A DNA stretch of 64,000 nucleotides, taken from assembly GCA_029202665.1 (NCBI GenBank), contig CP119326.1, forward strand, positions 1,550,001 through 1,614,000. The letters run 5' to 3'. The notes beneath the pieces are model-generated. The model was given only the letters and a program-made list of their open reading frames with translations. It was not told where the DNA came from and did no database searches. The stretch comes from Candidatus Brevundimonas colombiensis. GTDB lineage: Bacteria; Pseudomonadota; Alphaproteobacteria; Caulobacterales; Caulobacteraceae. Below, in pieces: positions 52,937 through 60,735 of this stretch. The first letter of the stretch is position 1. Each line of letters opens with the position of its first letter. Made by a program: the position numbers and the translations under genes.

Positions 52937-55858
52937 ATGAATCCAATTATTCCGAACGCGAGCAGCCGCAGGCGCTGGATGACCGCAGCGGCGGCCGGCG
53001 CCCTGGCTGTCAGCCTGGCGGCCTCTGGCGCCTGGGCCCAGGTCGCCGACCCCGTCAATGAAGATCAGGACGAAACCCAACTCGACGACATCATCGTCAC
53101 CGCGACGGGCACCAATATCGCCGGCGTGAAACCCGTGGGCAGTCAGACCGTCACACTGTCGCGTGAGGACATCATGTCGAGCGGCGTCAGCAACGTCGCC
53201 GACGCGGTCCGCACGCTGCCCCAGGTCCGGAATCTGGGCGACTTCCGCGAGGGTGGAACCCAGGGTTCGTACAATTCGCAACAGGGCAACGCCATCAACC
53301 TGCGCGGGCTCGGGGCGCAGGCGACGCTGACCCTCGTTGACGGGCATCGCCTGGTGGCGACAGGCGCGGCGTCGAATTTCACCGAGGCCAATCAGGTGCC
53401 GCTGGCGGCCGTGGAGCGGATCGAAGTGATCGCGGACGGGGCCTCGGCGCTCTATGGTTCGGACGCCGTCGCCGGCGTGGTGAACTATGTGCTGCGCAAG
53501 GACTTTGATGGCGTCGAGGCCTCGGTGCGGGTCACCAACCAGACCGGCGGCATGGAGTACACTCCGGCGATCACCACAGGTAAGGCTTGGAGCGACCTGG
53601 GCGGTCTAGGCGGCGGCAATGTTCTGCTGGCCTACGAATACACGTCCCGCGACGGCTATCTGCGCTCCAAAAATCCCTTGCTGATGCAGGATCTGACCGC
53701 TTTCGGCGGCCCGGACAACCGATTGAACGGCACGACGGCGACCGTATCGGGCCCTGCCAACATCTATGTTCAGAACGCGGATGGCTCTCAAAACACCACC
53801 CTGCCGCGCGCCGGCGCCTTTACCTATTACGGACTTCCCAATGGATCGAATGTCGGTCTGTCTGCGTCGGCCCTGTTGTTGAACAAGCCTAATCTCACCG
53901 ACACGGGTTACTATACAGATTACGTCGGCGAGTCCAAAAGGCACCAGGTTTCGCTGTTTGCGAACCAGCAGTTCGGACAGCACATAGAGGGTTTCCTACA
54001 GGCGTCGTACAACAAGCGTGACACCTATTCGCGCTCGGCTGCGACACTGACGCGAAACGTGACCTTGTCACCCGTTCTGTTCGACGCCGCGGGCAATCCG
54101 ACCGCGACGCCCAATCCCTATTACATCGCCGGCGTGCCGGGCGTTGCGCCGGGGGCGCCCCTGAATGTTCAATATGGCGCGTTCAAGGACATCGGTTCCA
54201 GCAATTTCGATAACTATTCCGAAACCTACAGCGTAACTGCAGGTTTCCGCGCGATGCTTCCGTTTAACTGGAAAATGGATGCGTCCTATACCTATGCGCG
54301 AGATGAAGCATGCAACTACTGCCAGACTAGGCTGAACCTGAATCCCACGGCGCTGCAGTATCGCATCAACACCGGTGAGATTAACCCGCTCAGCAGCGAC
54401 CCGCTGACGAGCGCACAGCTGGCGATGCTGCTTGGGGACAATATCCAGAGCAGCGGCAACGGCCTGGACGACCTTGTCGTGAAGTTCAACGGCCCGGTTT
54501 TCGAGCTTCCGGGCGGCATGATGCGCGCAGCCTTCGGCGGCGAGTACAACACGTCCTATAATTACAACGTCAACGGCGCAAACCGCACGGCGCTCAATGG
54601 TTTCGAGTATGATACGACCGAGGCGACAAGCAAGCTTGATCGGTCGATAACTTCAGTCTTCGGGGAGTTGTACGTCCCGCTGATCGGCGCCGGGATGAAT
54701 GTGCCGCTTGTTCAGGGCCTGATCCTGGACGCCGCCATTCGCTATGACGACTATTCCGATGTCGGCAGCACGACCAATCCCAAGATCGGCGTCACCTGGG
54801 ACGTCAATGACGTGTTGAGCCTTCGGGGGTCGTGGGGAACATCGTTCCGCGCGCCGTCTCTGCCTGACGTCAATCTGTTCGCCTTCTCGGCATCGGCTGG
54901 CTTCCCGTCCTCGAACAGCGACCCGCGTGTCAAGAACGGCTTTCTTGACCTGCCGGGCGCCGGGCTCACCCTGGCCAATGTGGGTCTGATCCTTGGGTCC
55001 AACACTGACCTGAAGCCGGAAGAGGCCACGAACTGGTCGCTTGGGGCCGATCTGGATCTGGGCAGTCTGAAACTGAGCTTGTCCTACTACAACATCGCCT
55101 ATACCGGCCGGATTGCACAGCCTGATGCGCTGGCCGCCTACCAGGCGGGGCTGTACCCCGATTACCGCGGCTTTGCGCCGAACATTATTCCAATCAACAA
55201 TCCGGCGACGTGCTCCAATTCCAATCTGTCGACGGCGGATCCGGTCCTGCAGGCCTATCTGGGACGGACGGTGCTCTACGGCGGTATCCCGGACTATTGC
55301 GCCGTGAACGTCCTGATCGATCAGCGCAACACCAACCTGGCGGCCACACGTCAGGACGGCCTCGACGCCAGCGCCTTCTACACGCGTGATGTCGGCGAGG
55401 TGAAGATGAACGCCTCACTCGCGGTCAGTTGGACGATGAGCAATGACCAGCAGGTCGCCGAAGGCCAGCCGTTCGAAGATCGTCTGGGCTTTTACAGCAC
55501 GCCGATCGAATGGCGCGGCCGCGCCTCTGTGGGCGCCGCCTGGCAGGACTACAGCGCGAACCTCTTCATCAACTACACCGGAGGCTACACCAACGACCTG
55601 GCGGTCAACGCGATGGGGGTGTCGATCCCTCCTCAAAAGGTCGACGCCTGGATCACGTCCGATCTCACCCTGGCCTACGCCACGGCCTTTGCGACGCCGG
55701 CGGCCGGGTTCGTGAAGGGGTTCCGCGCCTCTCTGACGGTCCAGAACCTGACGGATGAAGATCCGCATTATGTGATCACCAGCCAGGGCGCCTTCAACGG
55801 GGCCTATTCGCACCCCTATGGCCGGACCTTCAGCGCCCAGTTGACGGCCAGTTTCTAG
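52937..55858 (+). CDS. TonB-dependent receptor of the glycoside regulon
   Basis: A 973-residue outer-membrane receptor with a signal peptide (to about 35, AASGAWAQ) and a TonB-box-like DDIIVTATG near residue 50. The plug has QTVTLSREDIMSSGVSNV, QGNAINLRGLGAQATLTLVD and RIEVIADGASALYGSDAVAG, and the barrel ends in a terminal Phe (AQLTASF). This long class takes up sugars, peptides or aromatic compounds, not usually siderophores. It is divergent from a GH3 gene, under a LacI-type operator, and followed by esterases. So it probably imports the glycoside or ester whose products these enzymes process. A strong terminator follows. Confidence 0.93.
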   Translation: MNPIIPNASSRRRWMTAAAAGALAVSLAASGAWAQVADPVNEDQDETQLDDIIVTATGTNIAGVKPVGSQTVTLSREDIMSSGVSNVADAVRTLPQVRNLGDFREGGTQGSYNSQQGNAINLRGLGAQATLTLVDGHRLVATGAASNFTEANQVPLAAVERIEVIADGASALYGSDAVAGVVNYVLRKDFDGVEASVRVTNQTGGMEYTPAITTGKAWSDLGGLGGGNVLLAYEYTSRDGYLRSKNPLLMQDLTAFGGPDNRLNGTTATVSGPANIYVQNADGSQNTTLPRAGAFTYYGLPNGSNVGLSASALLLNKPNLTDTGYYTDYVGESKRHQVSLFANQQFGQHIEGFLQASYNKRDTYSRSAATLTRNVTLSPVLFDAAGNPTATPNPYYIAGVPGVAPGAPLNVQYGAFKDIGSSNFDNYSETYSVTAGFRAMLPFNWKMDASYTYARDEACNYCQTRLNLNPTALQYRINTGEINPLSSDPLTSAQLAMLLGDNIQSSGNGLDDLVVKFNGPVFELPGGMMRAAFGGEYNTSYNYNVNGANRTALNGFEYDTTEATSKLDRSITSVFGELYVPLIGAGMNVPLVQGLILDAAIRYDDYSDVGSTTNPKIGVTWDVNDVLSLRGSWGTSFRAPSLPDVNLFAFSASAGFPSSNSDPRVKNGFLDLPGAGLTLANVGLILGSNTDLKPEEATNWSLGADLDLGSLKLSLSYYNIAYTGRIAQPDALAAYQAGLYPDYRGFAPNIIPINNPATCSNSNLSTADPVLQAYLGRTVLYGGIPDYCAVNVLIDQRNTNLAATRQDGLDASAFYTRDVGEVKMNASLAVSWTMSNDQQVAEGQPFEDRLGFYSTPIEWRGRASVGAAWQDYSANLFINYTGGYTNDLAVNAMGVSIPPQKVDAWITSDLTLAYATAFATPAAGFVKGFRASLTVQNLTDEDPHYVITSQGAFNGAYSHPYGRTFSAQLTASF

Positions 55859-55901
55859 AAACTTCGGCGGTAGCCGCGGTTTAAAGCATCCTTACCTGCT
55901 C

Positions 55902-55931
55902 AGGCCGCCTCGACCCCGAGGCGGCCTTTTT
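55902..55931 (+). terminator. Rho-independent terminator of the TonB receptor
   Basis: AGGCCGCCTCG at 55902-55912 pairs perfectly with CGAGGCGGCCT at 55917-55927 and is followed by more T. It ends the receptor transcript 43 bp after the stop. Confidence 0.9.
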
Positions 55932-55970
55932 CTTGGCCAGGATGAACCGGGACCAGGGCATAGGCTCCAG

Positions 55971-56000
55971 AAAAAAGCCGCCGGAGCGAACTCCGGCGGC
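55971..56000 (-). terminator. Rho-independent terminator of the tannase-type gene
   Basis: GCCGCCGGAG at 55977-55986 and CTCCGGCGGC at 55991-56000 form a perfect stem. On the minus strand it is followed by six U. It lies 27 bp past the stop of the reverse gene. Confidence 0.9.
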
Positions 56001-56026
56001 GTTACCAAGGCGTCCTGTGCGTGCGG

Positions 56027-57640
56027 TCAGCGCAGATAGGCCTGCGCCGGAGGCTCGTAGCGGGCCGGCTCCGCCGCCGAGCAGTCAAAACTATCGGCCT
56101 GGGCGGCGTCGCCATGGCCATTGTATCTCGCCACCTTCGGATAGGCGCAGATCGGCCGCGTCGCGATCACCTTGCGCTCCGGCGAGCGGGGCTGGTCGAA
56201 GCGTGTCGCCATGACCTGCTCAGGAGCCACGCCGGTCGTCACCCACTGATCCAGGGCCGCCAGCAAATCGGTGTCAGGGCCGCCTTCGGTGACCGCTTCG
56301 GCGCTCTGGCCGAAATTATCAGGACCAAGGCCGTCCTGGCAGTGGCTCACCCCTGGGGCCATGAACAGTCGCGCGAACTCGGTCTGGTCTGCACCGGCGG
56401 CCGTCAGACGGTCATAATATAGGACGGAATCGATCGGCCGGACCACGAAGTCGGACCAGCCGTGATAGAGGATCAGCTTTCCACCCCGCGCCACAAAGCG
56501 GCTGAGGTCGGCGTCCATGGCGTTGACGATCGGCGCCAGTTCGTTGTCGACGCGCGTCATGTCCGCGTCGAAGCTGAAGGTGGAGGGATCCCAGTCGGGC
56601 CCGAACACCCATCGCGCCAGTTCCGCCGGCAGTCGACCGTTTGGAAGACCGCCTGCGAGAAACGCCAGAATTCCTTCGGAGCCAAGGGTCAGGCCTGGAT
56701 AGATCAGCTCACCCGTGCGCGGGTTTCGTATCCCATCCAGAGTCCATTGAAGCGTCTTGATTTCGCCTGCCGTCAGGCACTCCGCCGAAACCTGGTCCGG
56801 GCGACAGGCAAGGTCCTGCGGGCGGAAGCCGCATTTGGTCGGATCGGTCAGGAAGCTGTCGCCAGGCGCCCCGCCGTCCTTGCCGACGCAGGCCCGCAGT
56901 GCTGCGGCGGAGAACAGCCCCAGCTTGGCGGGAGAGACGATGTCGCCGCCCGACTGTCGCGTCGCCAGCGCCAGATGGGTGAAGGCGGCGTGCAGATGGG
57001 TGCGGTTGTGCCCAGGCGCCCCGGCCAGGATGGCGTCGTAATCCTCCGGGTATCTCTGGGCTTCCATCAGCCCCTGGTGTCCGCCGGTCGAACAGCCTGC
57101 GAACAGGCTGTAGTCGGGCCTGCGGCCATAGTAGCGACTGACCATCGCCTTTGAGACCAGGGTCATCTCGTGTGTGGCGCGATAGGCCCAGTCACGAACC
57201 ACCTCAGGGCGTTCGTTGCCCGCCTCATAACCGACGCCGGCCGCAGCGGCCGGATAGGAGCCCATGTCGGTGTTGGCGACGGCGTAGCCCCGTCTTAGGC
57301 CGCCCGCCAGCCCAGCGTAACGGATATCCCCCGCGAAGCCGCCGTTTCCCGTGCCCAAGAATTTGCCGTTCCAACGCTGCGCGTCCGGCAGCCAGATCTC
57401 CATGACGATGTTCGACTGCGGGGAGGGCGTGGCGCGCGCGACGATGCGGCAGAAGGCGCCGGTTTCGAAGGCTTGTCCCCCGGGCGCGATGAATCGGTTT
57501 TCGACGGCTTCGGAGGTCAGGACGGCGGCGTCGCCGACAACCTTGCCTTTCAGGTCCAGACAGGCGGTGTCCATGGCCATGGCTTTTCCAGAAAAGCCTA
57601 TCAGGGCCATGGCCGTGGTGGCGAGCAGAAGCAGTCTCAT
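56027..57640 (-). CDS. Exported tannase/feruloyl esterase family hydrolase
   Basis: A 537-residue secreted enzyme; a signal peptide covers about residues 1-22 (ending GKAMAMD). The nucleophile motif is GCSTGGHQG with Cys183-Ser184; the Cys next to the Ser is typical of this family (it pairs with a second Cys near the catalytic His). The Asp lies in HGWSDFVV and His in GVSHCQDG. The family hydrolyses gallate or ferulate esters. With GH3 enzymes nearby, esters of phenolic acids with glucose (tannin or cinnamate type) are a likely substrate; this is inferred. No LacI site was found in its own upstream gap. Confidence 0.9.
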   Translation of the reverse strand: MRLLLLATTAMALIGFSGKAMAMDTACLDLKGKVVGDAAVLTSEAVENRFIAPGGQAFETGAFCRIVARATPSPQSNIVMEIWLPDAQRWNGKFLGTGNGGFAGDIRYAGLAGGLRRGYAVANTDMGSYPAAAAGVGYEAGNERPEVVRDWAYRATHEMTLVSKAMVSRYYGRRPDYSLFAGCSTGGHQGLMEAQRYPEDYDAILAGAPGHNRTHLHAAFTHLALATRQSGGDIVSPAKLGLFSAAALRACVGKDGGAPGDSFLTDPTKCGFRPQDLACRPDQVSAECLTAGEIKTLQWTLDGIRNPRTGELIYPGLTLGSEGILAFLAGGLPNGRLPAELARWVFGPDWDPSTFSFDADMTRVDNELAPIVNAMDADLSRFVARGGKLILYHGWSDFVVRPIDSVLYYDRLTAAGADQTEFARLFMAPGVSHCQDGLGPDNFGQSAEAVTEGGPDTDLLAALDQWVTTGVAPEQVMATRFDQPRSPERKVIATRPICAYPKVARYNGHGDAAQADSFDCSAAEPARYEPPAQAYLR

Positions 57641-57775
57641 GGCTTTACCCCCTTGAAATCCGGGTTTGGGCAGAGGCTGAAGACGCCTCTTCAGGTGAAT
57701 GATTTAGCGGACGATGTGCAAGGCCCGCTCTTTCGCGACGGCGGCGGCTCCGAAGATCGGGAATCTTGGGCTTTC

Positions 57776-57806
57776 GTAAAAAAAGGCGCCGCAGTGATTG
57801 CGGCGC
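57776..57806 (-). terminator. Rho-independent terminator of the carboxylesterase
   Basis: GGCGCCGCA at 57784-57792 pairs with TGCGGCGCC at 57798-57806 across GTGAT. An A-run at 57777-57783 becomes a U-run on the minus strand. It ends the carboxylesterase gene 22 bp past its stop. Confidence 0.88.
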
Positions 57807-57827
57807 CCGAGTTCGCCTCAGGGGGCG

Positions 57828-59441
57828 TCAAGGGGCCGACGGCCGCTCGGCGGCGGCCTGGGTGATGTCCAGGCGTGCGCGCCAGGGGTCCTGACCACCG
57901 CGAACGCCGGTGTTGGTGAAGTTCATGACGGGGCGGCCGCCGTCTTCATAGACGGGCCATTGGGGCAGGCCTGTCCCGTTTGGATTTCCCGTGCGGGCGA
58001 AGTTGACCACATAGCCGACGATCAACGCGGAGGCCGCCTGGTCGGCCGGCGTCACCTTGTCAGGATAGCGAGCCTTGATCGTGCCCATGAAGAACGGAAT
58101 TTCGGTCGCGTGCGGCGTGCCCGGCCATTCGGCGCGCATCGTCTCAGCGACGTAGCCGTAACGATAGTGCCAGGCCGGTTGCCCGAGGCGTGTCTGCTGC
58201 TGCGCGGCGAAACGCGCGGGCTCGACCATGAACATGTCCGAATACACGGCCTGACGGAATGCCGTGTCGTCGGTGATGCCGTCGTAGGCGGCGCGGGCGG
58301 CGGCAGGGTCCGGGAACTGTGCATAGAGCTGTTCACGGCTTGTCGGCGGACCGAACCCGATGTCCCGGCTGGTGGCGCCGACCATCAAGGGCACATGCGC
58401 CTGGCGCAGGTCACGGAAGGCCTGGCTCGCGCCGACGATGACCCGGCCGTCGCGCATCGGTCCGCTCGCCGGCGCAACGGGGCGCTCAGCCATGCCGGTT
58501 CCGGCCACGACCTTGTCCGCCGGGAGGGCGCGCAGCGCAGCCAGGGCGGCGGCGTCCTCGCCGGTCACGCCGGCCCAATTCGCAAAGCCGACGCCGTCAT
58601 CTTCCGCGTCCGGGCCGTTGTCCGCATGCAGAGGCTTCATTGTCGCGTCCATGCGGGCGGGCGCCGACATGGCGATCGCGCGCTGGAACAGGCCCTCGGC
58701 CAATGGCGTCGTCATCAGGTTCAGGACCGATCCGCCACCGGCGGATTCCCCCATGATGGTGACGTTTGCGGGGTCGCCGCCGAAGGCCGCGATATTGGCG
58801 TTGACCCACTTCAGCGCTGAGACCTGATCCATATAGCCATAGTTGCCAAGCAGGCCGGCGTCAGCGTTCTCGGCGGTCAGGGCCGGGTGGGCGAAGAAGC
58901 CGAAGCGGCCGAGGCGGTAGTTGAAACTGACGACGACGACGCCCTCGCGCGCCAACGGCGAGCCGTCATAAACAGCGGGGGACGCCCCGCCATTCACCCA
59001 GCCGCCTCCATAAATCCAGACGATGACGGGAAGTTTGGCGTTCGCAGCCGCCGCAGCGGGCCGCCACACATTGAGGTAGAGGCAGTCCTCAGTCGGCGGC
59101 GTCCCCAAAGGTGCGGCGTCCCCGGCGAAGGGAATCTGCATGCAGTCATGGCTGTAGGCGGTTGCAGGCCGAACGTTCGACCAAGGTGCGGGCGCCTGCG
59201 GCGCACGCCAGCGCAGAGCGCCGACAGGGGGCTGTGCGAAAGGAATGCCCTTCCAGGACGCCACGCCATCGGCGACCGCGCCGGCCACCTGCCCGTCCGT
59301 TGTGGCCACGACGGGGCCCTGCCGATCACCGGCAGATGCGCCGCCGCCGATCAGCAGCGCGGCTGCACAGACCGCCAAGCCTAATCGCTGATACGCACCA
59401 CGCGGCACGTCGCCAAAACGGGACCCCTGTTTCGTTTGCAT
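57828..59441 (-). CDS. Exported type-B carboxylesterase
   Basis: A 537-residue protein with an N-terminal signal (about 18-37, LAVCAAALLIGGGASA). Family motifs are GIPFAQPPVGALRW near residue 65, EDCLYLNVW, IYGGGWVNGG (oxyanion hole) and the nucleophile elbow GESAGGGS with Ser233. The His lies in TPHATEIPF. It hydrolyses carboxylic esters of small aromatic or aliphatic compounds. It is placed under a LacI-type operator at 59477 and beside the LacI regulator gene, so it belongs to the same catabolic regulon. Its own terminator separates it from the tannase gene. Confidence 0.92.
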   Translation of the reverse strand: MQTKQGSRFGDVPRGAYQRLGLAVCAAALLIGGGASAGDRQGPVVATTDGQVAGAVADGVASWKGIPFAQPPVGALRWRAPQAPAPWSNVRPATAYSHDCMQIPFAGDAAPLGTPPTEDCLYLNVWRPAAAAANAKLPVIVWIYGGGWVNGGASPAVYDGSPLAREGVVVVSFNYRLGRFGFFAHPALTAENADAGLLGNYGYMDQVSALKWVNANIAAFGGDPANVTIMGESAGGGSVLNLMTTPLAEGLFQRAIAMSAPARMDATMKPLHADNGPDAEDDGVGFANWAGVTGEDAAALAALRALPADKVVAGTGMAERPVAPASGPMRDGRVIVGASQAFRDLRQAHVPLMVGATSRDIGFGPPTSREQLYAQFPDPAAARAAYDGITDDTAFRQAVYSDMFMVEPARFAAQQQTRLGQPAWHYRYGYVAETMRAEWPGTPHATEIPFFMGTIKARYPDKVTPADQAASALIVGYVVNFARTGNPNGTGLPQWPVYEDGGRPVMNFTNTGVRGGQDPWRARLDITQAAAERPSAP

Positions 59442-59476
59442 TCCCGATCTCTCCCTCAGCCCGGCTCTATGGCGCG

Positions 59477-59491
59477 TGACAACGTTACCTT
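59477..59491. promoter_or_regulatory. LacI-type operator, site 4 (before the carboxylesterase)
   Basis: On the minus strand the site reads AAGGTAACGTTGTCA, 35 bp upstream of the carboxylesterase start. It lies in the divergent gap with the LacI gene and could also control that gene. Confidence 0.7.
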
Positions 59492-59574
59492 ACACGCTAT
59501 CCAGTTCCTCATCGAGGTCAAGTCTTCGCGGCTGGTGTTGGCGAAAAACCTGATCATGGCCTATTATCTCGCTC

Positions 59575-60663
59575 GTGACCGAGACCTCTTCTTCGCAGCG
59601 CCGACCGACCATCAAGGATGTGGCGCAGCACGCGGGTGTGTCTTTCAAGACCGTCTCTCGCGTGGTCAACAACGAGCCCGGCGTACGCGCCGAATTGCGC
59701 GAACGGGTCAACGCTTCGGTCGAGGCCTTGGGCTTTAAGCCGAATCTCGCCGCCAGAAGCCTCAGCGGCGGCCGTTCCTTCCTGATCGGACTGATCAGTC
59801 AGCAGACGGAAGAGGACTTCCGCGACAACTACAGCTATCTGCTGGCCATAGAGGCGGGGCTGCTCGACCGGTGTCGGGAGCTTGGCTACAGCCTGGCGAT
59901 AGAGGTGGTCCGCGCCGAGGCGGATCCAAAGGATGAACTGCGCGCGGCTCTTGGCGGCATGGCGCGAGATGCGCTGATCCTGTTGCCGCCCGTGTCCGAC
60001 GACGCCGAAGTGTTGGCGGCCCTGGAAAAAACAGGCGCGCCTCTTGTTCGTTTTTCGCCGACCTGGGGTTTGGATCGCACCGCCCATGTGCGGATGGATG
60101 ATGACGCCGCCGCCTTTGCTCTGACCACTGCGCTTATCGAGGCCGGTCATCGCCGGATCGGCCTGGTGGCGGGCCACCCCCGTCACGGCTCGGCTTCGGA
60201 ACGGCGTCGCGGGCATGTCCGCGCACTCTTGGCGGCAGGTCTCGACATCGACGAGGCGCTGATCGCGCAGGGCTATTTCACCGAAGAGTCCGGCTTCGAA
60301 GCGGCTCGGCTTCTGCTGGATGTCGCCGACCCGCCCACCGCAATCTTTGCGTCCAACGACAATATGGCGGTGGGGGTCCGTCGCGCCGCCCGGGAACGCG
60401 GCCTGACCGTGCCCGTCGATCTGTCTGTCGTCGGCTTCGATGGTCTGTCGACTGTTCTCGACGGCTGGCCGACACTGACGACCGTGCGACAACCCCTATA
60501 CGAAATGGCGCGGGCCGCCATTGATGCGGCGCATGCCATCATTCTGGGCGACGCCCCGCCTGCATCGGTTCTGGACTATGTTCAGCTTGCCGGAGCTACC
60601 ATTTCGCCGCCGAATCCCGGCGCGGTCAGAAGCGCCAAGCGCTCTGACGAAATCGTGGGCTGA
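59575..60663 (+). CDS. LacI-family transcriptional regulator (first)
   Basis: A 362-residue regulator with a GTG start. The LacI helix-turn-helix (about 10-60: RPTIKDVAQHAGVSFKTVSR, with NLAARSLSGG as hinge) is followed by a periplasmic-binding-like sugar domain. It is divergent from the carboxylesterase, and a GH3 gene follows 72 bp after its stop, each with a LacI-type operator. So it is the best candidate for the regulator that binds the ATGGTAnCGyTGTCA sites. The effector is probably a glycoside product. Confidence 0.93.
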   Translation: MTETSSSQRRPTIKDVAQHAGVSFKTVSRVVNNEPGVRAELRERVNASVEALGFKPNLAARSLSGGRSFLIGLISQQTEEDFRDNYSYLLAIEAGLLDRCRELGYSLAIEVVRAEADPKDELRAALGGMARDALILLPPVSDDAEVLAALEKTGAPLVRFSPTWGLDRTAHVRMDDDAAAFALTTALIEAGHRRIGLVAGHPRHGSASERRRGHVRALLAAGLDIDEALIAQGYFTEESGFEAARLLLDVADPPTAIFASNDNMAVGVRRAARERGLTVPVDLSVVGFDGLSTVLDGWPTLTTVRQPLYEMARAAIDAAHAIILGDAPPASVLDYVQLAGATISPPNPGAVRSAKRSDEIVG

Positions 60664-60690
60664 GGCATTGCGGTTTCGTTTGGACGCGAT

Positions 60691-60705
60691 ATGGTAACGT
60701 TGTCT
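60691..60705. promoter_or_regulatory. LacI-type operator, site 5 (before GH3 gene 60736)
   Basis: ATGGTAACGTTGTCT ends 30 bp before the third GH3 start and 42 bp after the LacI stop. It matches the most complete form of the motif except for the last base. Confidence 0.7.
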
Positions 60706-60735
60706 TAAATTCAAAGCTGGGGAGCCAGCCCCCAC

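Noticed and set aside
57641..57775. LacI-type operator before the tannase-type gene
   Set aside because: I searched this gap for the ATGGTAnCGyTGTCA pattern on both strands and found no acceptable match.
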